Source: Ramlibacter sp. | GTDB lineage: Bacteria; Pseudomonadota; Gammaproteobacteria; Burkholderiales; Burkholderiaceae_C | NCBI GenBank assembly: GCA_030695945.1 | Contig: JAUYOG010000053.1 | Location: 1 to 64,000 of the forward strand | Direction of reading: 5' to 3' | DNA length: 64,000 nucleotides | Shown here: positions 1 to 6,880 of the stretch, piece by piece | Layout: each line of letters starts with the position of its first letter | Numbering within the stretch: position 1 is the first letter of the stretch | The notes under the pieces: generated by a model | The model's input: only the letters and a program-made list of their open reading frames with translations | Database searches by the model: none | Told to the model about the DNA's origin: nothing | Translations under genes and position numbers: made by a program

Positions 1-800
1 GCCGGCAGGATCATGATGTAGACCTCGGGGTGGCCGAAGAACCAGAAGATGTGCTGGAACATCACCGGGTCGCCGCCACCGGCGGGGTTGAAGAAGGTCG
101 TGCCGAAGTGGCGGTCGGTCAGCGTCATGGTGATCGCGCCGGCCAGCACGGGCATGACGGCGATCAGCAGGTAGGCGGTGATGAGCCAGGTCCAGCAGAA
201 CATGGGCATCTTCATCAGCGACATGCCCGGCGCGCGCATGTTCAGGATGGTGACGATGATGTTGATCGAGCCCATGATCGAGCTGGCGCCCATGATGTGC
301 AGCGCGAAGATGCCGGCGTCCATCGACGGGCCCATCTGCAGCGTCAGCGGCGCGTAGAACGTCCAGCCCGCCGCGGGCGCGCCGCCCGGCATGAAGAACG
401 ACAGCACCACCATCAGGCCGGCCGGGATCAGCAGCCAGAAGCTGAAGTTGTTCATCCGCGCGAAAGCCATGTCGGGCGCGCCGATCTGCAGCGGGATCAT
501 CCAGTTCGCGAAGCCGACGAAGGCCGGCATGATGGCGCCGAACACCATGATCACGCCGTGCATGGTGGTGAGCTGGTTGAACAGCTCGGGATTGACGAAC
601 TGCAGGCCGGGCTGGAACAGCTCCAGGCGGATCAGGAGGGCCAGCACGCCGCCCAGCATCAGCATGGTGAACGAGAACAGCAGGTACAGCGTCCCGATGT
701 CCTTGTGGTTGGTGGCGAACACCCAGCGGCGCCAGCCGGCGGGCGCGTGCTCGTGGTGGTCGTCGTGGGCGTGGTCGGGATGGTCGAGTACGGCGCTCAT
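1..800 (-). CDS. ctaD: Cytochrome c oxidase subunit I (partial, C-terminus beyond window)
   Basis: This is the N-terminal half of the haem-copper oxidase catalytic subunit, an inner-membrane protein that reduces O2 and pumps protons. The frame is open from an ATG at 800 to the window edge, giving about 266 residues. The N-terminus is His-rich (MSAVLDHPDHAHDDHHEHAP) and is followed by WVFATNHKDIGTLYLLF, typical of subunit I. Further on are HGVIMVFGAIMP, with the haem-a ligand region, and HIFWFFGHPEVYIMILP, which holds the CuB-side His and the His-Tyr crosslink segment. It lies 50 bp after ctaC on the same strand and is probably cotranscribed with it. The family is usually about 530 aa, so roughly half is missing because of the window edge only. 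Confidence 0.97.
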   Translation of the reverse strand, partial: MSAVLDHPDHAHDDHHEHAPAGWRRWVFATNHKDIGTLYLLFSFTMLMLGGVLALLIRLELFQPGLQFVNPELFNQLTTMHGVIMVFGAIMPAFVGFANWMIPLQIGAPDMAFARMNNFSFWLLIPAGLMVVLSFFMPGGAPAAGWTFYAPLTLQMGPSMDAGIFALHIMGASSIMGSINIIVTILNMRAPGMSLMKMPMFCWTWLITAYLLIAVMPVLAGAITMTLTDRHFGTTFFNPAGGGDPVMFQHIFWFFGHPEVYIMILP

Positions 801-850
801 CTTCGGTTTCCTTGAATTCTTCGCGGGGGCTGCGGTGGGGCGCGCGGGGC

Positions 851-2023
851 TTACTTGCCGCGCTGGGCCAGCACTTCAGCCGGCTGCACCACCTGGCCGG
901 TCTTGTTGGACCAGTGGTTCTTGGTGAAGCTGATCACGGCGGCCAGGTCGGTATCGGACAGCTGCTTCCAGGCGGGCATCTGGCCCGTCGGCGTGGTCTT
1001 GCCGTTCAGCACGATCTGGATGGCCTTGGCCTTGTCCGCGTCGAGCACGACGGCGGAGCCGTCCAGCGCCTTGATGGGGCCGGCACCCTTGCCATTGGCC
1101 TGGTGGCAGGCCGCGCAGTTGGCGGCGTAGACCTTCTCGCCGCGCTTGTTGAGGTCGTCGAGCGCCCAGACCTTGTTCGGGTCATCCTGCTTGGCCGCGA
1201 TCTTCTTTTTCTCGCCGTCGACCCATTTGCTGTAGTCCTGGGCGGAGACGACCTTCACGTGGATGGGCATGTACGCATGCTCCTTGCCGCACAGCTCATA
1301 GCACTGACCGTAGAAGTCGCCGACTTTCTCGCTGCGAAACCAGGTGTCGCGCACGAAGCCGGGGATGGCGTCCTGCTTGACGCCGAATGCCGGCACGCCC
1401 CAGGCGTGGATGACGTCGTTCGCGGTGGTGATGATGCGGACTTTCTTGTTGACGGGCACGACCAGCGGGTTATCGACCTTCAGCAGGTAGTCGTCGGGCA
1501 TCTGGCCCCGGGCGCCGTCGTTGGACATCTCGCGGTGCGTGGTGTCCAGGGCGGACAGGAAGCTCACGCCCTCGCCTTCGCCCTTGAGGTAGTCGTAGCC
1601 CCACTTCCACTGGTAGCCCGTGGCCTTGATGGTCAGGTCGGCATTGCTGGTGTCCTTCTGCGCGACCAGCACCTTGGTGGCAGGCAGCGCCATGCCGATC
1701 ACGATGAGGAAGGGGATGATGGTCCAGATCACCTCGACGGTGACGGACTCGTGGAAGTTCGCGGCCTTGTGGCCGACCGACTTGCGGTGCTTCCAGATCG
1801 AATAGAACATCACGCTGAACACGGCAATGAAGATCACCGTACAGGTAATGAGCATGAACCAGTGAAGCCAGGCCACCTCGACACCCATGCGCGTGGCGGC
1901 GGCATGGAGGTTCAGCTGGCGCACGGCGGGCCCGCCGGGCAGGTCGTTGACCGCATGGGCCGCCGGGCTCAACGCGCCCAGCGCGAGCAGCAGCGAACCC
2001 AACTTACAGGAAATGCTCTTCAT
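851..2023 (-). CDS. ctaC: Cytochrome c oxidase subunit II with fused cytochrome c domain
   Basis: A 390-aa subunit II that takes electrons from cytochrome c at its CuA centre. It has an N-terminal signal or anchor (MKSISCKLGSLLLALGALSP, then a second hydrophobic run) and the two transmembrane helices of COX2. The CuA loop CYELCGKEH lies near residue 242. A C-terminal monohaem cytochrome c domain carries CAACH near residue 302, as in caa3/aa3 oxidases of proteobacteria. The ATG at 2023 was chosen because it starts a good signal sequence; a GTG three codons upstream is possible. A longer open frame reaches 2632, but that extension overlaps the DUF2244 gene and looks like a shadow. Confidence 0.96.
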   Translation of the reverse strand: MKSISCKLGSLLLALGALSPAAHAVNDLPGGPAVRQLNLHAAATRMGVEVAWLHWFMLITCTVIFIAVFSVMFYSIWKHRKSVGHKAANFHESVTVEVIWTIIPFLIVIGMALPATKVLVAQKDTSNADLTIKATGYQWKWGYDYLKGEGEGVSFLSALDTTHREMSNDGARGQMPDDYLLKVDNPLVVPVNKKVRIITTANDVIHAWGVPAFGVKQDAIPGFVRDTWFRSEKVGDFYGQCYELCGKEHAYMPIHVKVVSAQDYSKWVDGEKKKIAAKQDDPNKVWALDDLNKRGEKVYAANCAACHQANGKGAGPIKALDGSAVVLDADKAKAIQIVLNGKTTPTGQMPAWKQLSDTDLAAVISFTKNHWSNKTGQVVQPAEVLAQRGK

Positions 2024-2097
2024 AGTTTTCACTGGCCTTAACCTCAAATCAAACCTATCCCCGCCCTGCCGGGCCGGCACCGCGCTGGCGGTGCCCC

Positions 2098-2595
2098 TCA
2101 GATGCCTTGCGCCTCGCGCAGGGCCCGTCGAATCTCCTGCGCCAACGCCGGACGCAGCTCGGGGCGCAGATAGCGCCCCACGTTCACCCGCCGCCCCCGC
2201 CCCGACAGCTCGATCAGCGAGCGGTCGCCGGCCAGGGGTTCGACCCGAACCCAATCGCGGTTGAACTCCGCGCGCTCGAGCCGCCCGGCGTTTTCCACCT
2301 CGACCACCAGCTGCCGCCCCCGCAGCGAGATCGTCTCGCCGTCGGTGGCATGCCGGGCATACGCCAGGAAAGCGGCCCCGACGCCCGCCAGCTCGACCCA
2401 CGCAAACGCAAGGATTAATACCGCGCCCTGGAACCAGAACACCGCAGCAGTCCCCAGCGACACGACGCACAGCGAGGCATAGAGCCAGCCCAGTTGGGCC
2501 GGAGTGACCGAGCAGTTGCGCTTCAAAGCCAGTGGATGTTCTGGCCCTGGACAGTGGCGAAACGAAATAACGGATCGGGCACTGGTGACGCTCAC
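2098..2595 (-). CDS. DUF2244 family membrane protein
   Basis: A 165-aa protein of the DUF2244 family, which is commonly found beside ctaC in Burkholderiales and is thought to be linked to cytochrome oxidase; its exact role is not known. Residues about 30-80 form two closely spaced hydrophobic segments (LGWLYASLCVVSLGTAAVFW, then a second). A soluble C-terminal domain follows, with the family-like run ISLRGRQLVVEVENAGR. The start is GTG at 2595. A TACAAT box on the same strand at 2614-2609 would place transcription start only a few bases upstream. It lies 74 bp before ctaC, on the same strand. Confidence 0.85.
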   Translation of the reverse strand: MSVTSARSVISFRHCPGPEHPLALKRNCSVTPAQLGWLYASLCVVSLGTAAVFWFQGAVLILAFAWVELAGVGAAFLAYARHATDGETISLRGRQLVVEVENAGRLERAEFNRDWVRVEPLAGDRSLIELSGRGRRVNVGRYLRPELRPALAQEIRRALREAQGI

Positions 2596-2608
2596 AAATC
2601 AACCGGGG

Positions 2609-2614
2609 ATTGTA
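2609..2614 (-). promoter_or_regulatory. Candidate -10 box (TACAAT) for the DUF2244-ctaC-ctaD genes
   Basis: On the minus strand the sequence reads GCGCTACAATCCCC. A start 6-8 bases downstream would leave only a very short leader before the GTG at 2595. I see no clear -35 box. Confidence 0.4.
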
Positions 2615-2676
2615 GCGCCATGTTCCTGCCACACCCGCGCCCGCAGATCATTGATGTTTCACAAATGTGCAGCGTG

Positions 2677-3570
2677 TCAGTCGCCGGGAGATTTGCCGGA
2701 TCTCAACATCCTGCGCATATCCTCCAGCGACACCGCGCTGTGCTCGCTCACGCGCATCACCGGCGCCGGCTTCACGGCATGGCCGTAGATGATCTCGAAG
2801 GTCAGCGCCAGGCGCCCGTCGTGCTGGCGCAGGGCGTGCGCCATTTCATCATGCAGTTGCCGCTTCCACGTCCTGCCACGCAGGGCGGCAAAGCGTGCCG
2901 GGTGCAGGTTCGCACCGAGCTCGCGCAATTCGTCCAGCACCTGCTGCGGGGTCTCCCACGTCAGGGTAATGCGCTCCATGTCCATCACGGGCTCGGCAAA
3001 GCCGGCGTGGACCAGCATGTCGCCCCAGTCGTGCATGTCCGTGAAGTCGTGGCCCGGCGGCGGCCAGCCCAGCGAGCGGTACAGGCCGCGCAGTTCGCGC
3101 AGCGTGTCCGGTCCCAGGCAGGAGAACATCAGGAAGCCGTCCGCGGCGAGCGCGCGGTGCCACTGCGCGATAAGGGCCTGCGGCTGCGCCGACATGTGCA
3201 GCGCCATGTTGGCCCAAAGCATCTGCACGGCCGCGTCGGGTACCTCGCCGTGGTGCACGGCCGGGCCGGTCCAGCGCCGCCACCACGGCCGGGCCAGTGC
3301 GGCCGCGGCCGCGCTGGCCCGGCCGGGCACACCCTCGGCCACGTAGCACTCCGCACGCGGGTAACGCTGCTCGACCAGCCCGTGGGCGGCGAGGCCGCCG
3401 CGCACCGGCTCCCAGTGCGCCCACGCCTGGGGCTCCAGCCGGATCCATTGCAGCCGGTCCGCCATGCGCCGCGCAACCTCCTCGTGCAGCCAGGGCGACT
3501 TGGCGGGCGCGGCGCGCTCCCAGTGCCGGGCTGCGGCGGGATCGATGGTGGGGGGCGTGTCCTGGGCCAT
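2677..3570 (-). CDS. BioC-like SAM-dependent methyltransferase (malonyl-ACP O-methyltransferase-like)
   Basis: A 297-aa protein resembling the betaproteobacterial BioC group. BioC methylates malonyl-ACP to start biotin synthesis. The C-terminal half is well conserved: VQMLWANMALHMSAQPQALI, then FLMFSCLGPDTLRELR near residue 150, then FEIIYGHA. The region that should hold the SAM-binding glycine motif (DxGxGxG) instead reads HWEPVRGGLAAHG near residue 50, with no recognisable motif I. The catalytic role is therefore uncertain, and a non-biotin function is possible. It is divergent from comF, 31 bp away. Confidence 0.75.
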   Translation of the reverse strand: MAQDTPPTIDPAAARHWERAAPAKSPWLHEEVARRMADRLQWIRLEPQAWAHWEPVRGGLAAHGLVEQRYPRAECYVAEGVPGRASAAAAALARPWWRRWTGPAVHHGEVPDAAVQMLWANMALHMSAQPQALIAQWHRALAADGFLMFSCLGPDTLRELRGLYRSLGWPPPGHDFTDMHDWGDMLVHAGFAEPVMDMERITLTWETPQQVLDELRELGANLHPARFAALRGRTWKRQLHDEMAHALRQHDGRLALTFEIIYGHAVKPAPVMRVSEHSAVSLEDMRRMLRSGKSPGD

Positions 3571-3589
3571 GGGGTGCGGTGGCGACGAG

Positions 3590-3595
3590 TATATT
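3590..3595 (+). promoter_or_regulatory. Candidate -10 box (TATATT) giving a leaderless comF transcript
   Basis: TATATT ends 6 bases before the comF ATG at 3602. There is no Shine-Dalgarno sequence between them, so transcription would begin at or next to the start codon. The assignment rests on sequence pattern only. Confidence 0.4.
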
Positions 3596-3601
3596 GAGCC
3601 G

Positions 3602-4306
3602 ATGTTCCGGGAGCTTTTCGAAGGGCTTGCGGCCGCGGTGCCCGGCCAGTGCGCAGTGTGCCGGGCCTGGCCTGCGCACCCTGTCTGCGAGGCCTGCGTC
3701 GCACGCTTCGCGCAGCCGCGGCCGCGCTGCCGCCGATGCGCGTTGCCGGTCGCGCAGGGCGTCGCGGAATGCGGCCGATGCCTGGCGGCGCCCCCGCCGC
3801 TGGACGCTTGCCACGCCGCCCTGTCCTACGAGTACCCGTGGTCCGCGCTGGTCACCCAGTACAAGTTCGGCGGCCAGGCCGGCTGGGCCGCCACCTTTGC
3901 CACGCTGATGCGCAGCGCGCCCTGGGTCGAACCCGCGCTGGAAGACGCCGACCTGGTGCTGCCGATGCCGCTGTCGGGCGAACGCCTGGCCGAGCGCGGC
4001 TTCAACCAGGCGCTGGTGCTTGCCCGGGCACTGGTGCCGCGCAAGACCGAGCCCGGCCTGTTGCTGCGCGTGCGCCATACGCGGGCGCAGTCGGAGCTGG
4101 ACCTGAAGGCCCGGCTGCGCAACGTCCAGGGCGCCTTTGCGGTCGAGCCGCTTCGCCACTCCGCCATCCGCGGCAAGCGGGTGGCGCTGGTGGACGACGT
4201 CATGACGAGCGGCGCCTCACTGTTCGCGGCGGCGCAGGCGCTGCGCGAGGCCGGCGCCGCACGCGTGACCGGCCTGGTCCTGGCCCGCACCGACGAGCCG
4301 CACTGA
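3602..4306 (+). CDS. comF: ComF family phosphoribosyltransferase-like protein
   Basis: A 234-aa ComF-type protein, linked to uptake of single-stranded DNA during natural transformation and related to type I phosphoribosyltransferases. The N-terminus has a zinc-finger-like cysteine cluster: CAVCRAWPAHPVCEAC, then CRRCALPVAQG and CGRC. The C-terminus has the PRPP-binding loop VALVDDVMTSGAS near residue 197 and an upstream LPMPLSGERLAERGFNQA segment typical of ComF. The ATG at 3602 was preferred over an in-frame ATG at 3464 because the latter would run into the bioC-like gene. trmL follows 20 bp downstream. Confidence 0.9.
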   Translation: MFRELFEGLAAAVPGQCAVCRAWPAHPVCEACVARFAQPRPRCRRCALPVAQGVAECGRCLAAPPPLDACHAALSYEYPWSALVTQYKFGGQAGWAATFATLMRSAPWVEPALEDADLVLPMPLSGERLAERGFNQALVLARALVPRKTEPGLLLRVRHTRAQSELDLKARLRNVQGAFAVEPLRHSAIRGKRVALVDDVMTSGASLFAAAQALREAGAARVTGLVLARTDEPH

Positions 4307-4326
4307 AGCGCGCCGACAATCCGCGC

Positions 4327-4794
4327 ATGTTCCATATCGTCCTGGTCGAACCCGAAATCCCGCCCAACACCGGCAACGTGATCCGGCTGGCGGCGAACAC
4401 CGGCTGCGCACTCCACCTCATCGAGCCGCTGGGCTTTTCCATGGACGACAAGCACATGCGCCGCGCCGGGCTGGACTACCACGAGTACGCCGAAGTGCGG
4501 CGCCATGAGGACTGGGAAGCGTTCCTGCGAGGGATGCAGCCGGAGCGGGCGAGGATGTTCGCGCTGACGACCCACGGGACGCGCACGGTGCACGACACCG
4601 CGTTCCAGCCCGGCGACTGGCTGGTGTTCGGGTCCGAGACGCGCGGCCTGGCGCCGGCGCTGAGGGAATCCTTCGCGCCGCCGCAGCGGCTGCGCCTGCC
4701 GATGCGCGAGGGCCAGCGCAGCCTCAACCTGTCGAACGCGGTGGCCGTGACGGTGTTCGAGGCCTGGCGGCAGAACGGGTTCGTCCAGGGATAG
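4327..4794 (+). CDS. trmL: tRNA (cytidine(34)-2'-O)-methyltransferase
   Basis: A 155-aa SPOUT-class methyltransferase that modifies the wobble ribose of tRNA-Leu isoacceptors. The N-terminus MFHIVLVEPEIPPNTGNVIR is diagnostic of TrmL. The C-terminal trefoil-knot SAM site appears as FGSETRGLAPALRE, then LRLPM and SLNLSNAVAVTVFEAWRQ. Its length matches the family (about 155 aa). It sits 20 bp after comF on the same strand. A GACAAT sequence ends 6 bases before the ATG, the same spacing seen at comF. Confidence 0.95.
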   Translation: MFHIVLVEPEIPPNTGNVIRLAANTGCALHLIEPLGFSMDDKHMRRAGLDYHEYAEVRRHEDWEAFLRGMQPERARMFALTTHGTRTVHDTAFQPGDWLVFGSETRGLAPALRESFAPPQRLRLPMREGQRSLNLSNAVAVTVFEAWRQNGFVQG

Positions 4795-4910
4795 GGGCGA
4801 CTCCCGGGCTCACCCCTCCAGGTCCGATCAAGTTCGGCCGCACTTCCCTGGCTCGGAGGCTGGTCGGCAGAAATCGGTGTGCAAGCAGCCGTGGCGGGTC
4901 CGGGCCGGCG

Positions 4911-5038
4911 GGGCGCTCTGCTCCGCGAATGTCCCCCGTCGCCCTTGCGGGCTACCTCCGCCTTTATTTCGCTGCGCAGAGCGCCCTACCGTCCTGGCCT
5001 GCGGTCGGGCGTGTCCGCGCCGGGGGACATTCGCGGAG
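4911..5038. repeat. Nested inverted-repeat element with A-B-A'-B' (pseudoknot-like) order
   Basis: The 296-base gap between trmL and the MaoC gene holds two interleaved perfect inverted repeats. Arm A is GGGCGCTCTG (4911-4920) and pairs with CAGAGCGCCC (4977-4986). Arm B is CTCCGCGAATGTCCCCCG (4921-4938) and pairs with its exact reverse complement at 5021-5038. A and B are directly adjacent. The order A-B-A'-B' is that of a pseudoknot if transcribed as RNA. It may be a copy of a dispersed intergenic element or a structured RNA; the window holds no second copy. I see no gene in this gap. Confidence 0.6.
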
Positions 5039-5090
5039 TCGGCCGCCCGACGTCCTTGCCCAGTGCGCACTTCCCTTCTGCAGCCCGCTC

Positions 5091-5546
5091 CTACGGATAG
5101 CGGCGCGCGAGCGACTCGGCGATGCAAACCGGCTTGTCGCTGCCCTCCCGCTCCACCGTCACCAGCCAGGCCATCTGCACGCCGCCGTTGTCGATGGGCT
5201 CGGCCGACAGCAGCTTCATGCGCGCGCGCAGCCGGCTGCCCACGGGCACGGGGGCGGTGAACCTGACCTTGTTCAGGCCATAGTTGACGCCCATGCGCGA
5301 GTCGCGGATCTTGAACGACGTTTCGAAGAATTTCGGCAACAGCGACAGCGTGAGGAAGCCATGCGCTATCGGTGCACCGAAGGGCCCGGCCTTGGCCTTT
5401 TCCACGTCCACGTGGATCCACTGGTGGTCGCCGGTGGCCTGCGCGAACAGGTTGACCTGCTCCTGCGTGATGGTGAGCCAGTCGCTCACGGCGACTTCCT
5501 GGCCGACCAGCGCGGGCAGCTCGGAGAGATTCTCGAAGGTCTTCAT
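5091..5546 (-). CDS. MaoC family (R)-specific enoyl-CoA hydratase-like protein
   Basis: A 151-aa single hot-dog-fold hydratase. The hydratase-2 motif is clear: FAQATGDHQWIHVD near residues 35-48, with the catalytic Asp and His, followed by GPFGAPIAHGFLTLSLLP. Members of this family hydrate (R)-enoyl-CoA intermediates in fatty acid, polyhydroxyalkanoate or branched-chain metabolism; the substrate here cannot be told. It is transcribed leftward after the parA-like gene with a 48-bp gap, so the two may be cotranscribed although they are unrelated in function. Confidence 0.9.
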   Translation of the reverse strand: MKTFENLSELPALVGQEVAVSDWLTITQEQVNLFAQATGDHQWIHVDVEKAKAGPFGAPIAHGFLTLSLLPKFFETSFKIRDSRMGVNYGLNKVRFTAPVPVGSRLRARMKLLSAEPIDNGGVQMAWLVTVEREGSDKPVCIAESLARRYP

Positions 5547-5594
5547 GCCCCCAATGTATCAATTCCAGGGATGCGGCGATTCTTCATGGAACCC

Positions 5595-6212
5595 TCAGGT
5601 GTCCAGCCAGCGACAGATGCCGTCCCACTGCTCGAGGTCGCGCGCGACACGGCCGGGCGCGACGTCGAACAGGGTCAACCCGCGCGCCGCGAGGTGAATG
5701 TAGTTGGTGGTGTGCCGGATGTAGCCGAGCACGGGCAGCCCCAGGTTGTCGACGAACTCGTGCAGCTTGTCGGCGGCGATGGTGCGCGGATCCACCCGCA
5801 TGCCGACGATGCCCACCTGCATCTTGCTCGCCTTGCGGTGCTCGGCCAGCTCGTCCAGGAACGTGCGGGTGGCGAAGATGTCGAAGACGCTCGGCTGCAG
5901 CGGAACGATCACCTTGTCGGCCAGCTGCAGGATTTCCTTGAAGGTCTTGCCGTGCATGCCGGCCGGCGTGTCCAGCACGACATGCGTCGTGCCCCGGGGC
6001 GGCCTCACGATGTTGGCTTCGTTGAGCTCCCAGGTGCTGACCGGGCGGGCAGCGGGCGGGCGCAGTCCCAGCCACAATCGCGAAGACTGCTGGCGGTCGG
6101 CGTCGCCCAGCATCACGGCATGGCCCTTGCTGGCAAAGTAGCCCGCGATATTGGTGGCCATGGTCGACTTTCCGACACCGCCTTTTGGATTGGCAACGAC
6201 CACGACCGGCAT
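5595..6212 (-). CDS. ParA/MinD-type P-loop ATPase, orphan
   Basis: A 205-aa ATPase with the deviant Walker A NPKGGVGKSTMATNIA at residues 8-23. It also has a GDADRQQSS switch and the Walker B-like HVVLDTPAGMHG near residue 82. Proteins of this group position chromosomes, plasmids or protein clusters, and some regulate polar or motility complexes. No ParB or parS-like partner is visible nearby, and the length is that of a short soluble ParA without an N-terminal HTH. It is divergent from the kefF-like gene, 38 bp apart. The cargo is unknown. Confidence 0.85.
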   Translation of the reverse strand: MPVVVVANPKGGVGKSTMATNIAGYFASKGHAVMLGDADRQQSSRLWLGLRPPAARPVSTWELNEANIVRPPRGTTHVVLDTPAGMHGKTFKEILQLADKVIVPLQPSVFDIFATRTFLDELAEHRKASKMQVGIVGMRVDPRTIAADKLHEFVDNLGLPVLGYIRHTTNYIHLAARGLTLFDVAPGRVARDLEQWDGICRWLDT

Positions 6213-6250
6213 GATAGGGCTCCTTGACAGCTTTGCGCTATGTTACCGGT

Positions 6251-6880
6251 ATGGATGAGTTGGCAAAACAAGGGCTTTCCAGCGGCGTCCTGGTGCTGGC
6301 CGCCCACCCCCGTTGGCGCGAGTCCCGCGTCAACAGCCGGATGCTGACCGCCGCTCGCGCCGTGGGCGGCGTCCGGGTGCGTGACCTCTATGCGCTGTAC
6401 CCCGACTACGACATCGACGTCGGTGCCGAGCAGGCTGCTGCCGCCGCCGCGGCACTGATCGTCCTGCTGCACCCGATCCAGTGGTACTCGATGCCCGCCC
6501 TGCAGAAACTCTGGCTGGACGAAGTGCTCACTTACGGCTGGGCTTACGGCCATGGCGGCACCGCGCTGCAGGGCAAGGACCTCTGGCTGGCCGCCACGAC
6601 GGGCGGGCCGGAGAGCTCCTATCACCCGCAAAGCTACAACCGCTACTTCTTCGACGCCTTCCTGCCACCCTACGAACAGACGGCGGCGCTTTGCGGCATG
6701 CGCTTCCTGCCTCCCCTGCTGCTGCACGGCGCCCATCGCGCGGGCGAAGACACGGTGGCGCAGCATGTGGGCGTTTTCGCCGAGCGCCTTCACAGCTACC
6801 CGCGGTGGCCCGAACTGGAAACGCTGGAGCAATGCCCGGCCTGCGACGTGCCCGACACCGACAGGCCCGGCCATGGTTGA
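6251..6880 (+). CDS. kefF: KefF-like NAD(P)H oxidoreductase, K+ efflux ancillary protein
   Basis: A 209-aa flavodoxin-fold quinone oxidoreductase that activates KefC-type efflux. Visible signatures are VLVLAAHPRWRESRVNSRM near the N-terminus (phosphate-binding loop), LLHPIQWYSMPALQKLWLDEVLTYGWAYG and ATTGGPESSY. The ATG at 6251 was chosen because an upstream in-frame ATG at 6224 adds residues unlike the family. The stop overlaps the start of kefC by 8 bp, which implies translational coupling and supports the pairing. A Cys-x-x-Cys pair near the C-terminus (CPAC) is of unclear significance. Confidence 0.88.
   Translation: MDELAKQGLSSGVLVLAAHPRWRESRVNSRMLTAARAVGGVRVRDLYALYPDYDIDVGAEQAAAAAAALIVLLHPIQWYSMPALQKLWLDEVLTYGWAYGHGGTALQGKDLWLAATTGGPESSYHPQSYNRYFFDAFLPPYEQTAALCGMRFLPPLLLHGAHRAGEDTVAQHVGVFAERLHSYPRWPELETLEQCPACDVPDTDRPGHG

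Noticed and set aside
30..815. Long rightward open frames opposite ctaD
   Set aside because: High GC opens long antisense frames; the translated products are Arg/His/Gly-rich with no domain, while the opposite strand encodes ctaD clearly.
2024..2632. N-terminal extension of ctaC into the DUF2244 gene
   Set aside because: The extension is Arg-rich and lacks COX2 features; the ATG at 2023 begins a good signal sequence and a separate DUF2244 gene occupies the region.
4828..5562. Leftward frame running through the intergenic inverted repeat
   Set aside because: It is in a different frame from the MaoC gene and low in recognisable content; the repeat explains the sequence better.
6224..6229. TTGACA as a -35 box for the kefF-like gene
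   Set aside because: A 17-base spacer would put the -10 over the start codon with no good match; the nearer TATGTT is at the wrong distance from it.
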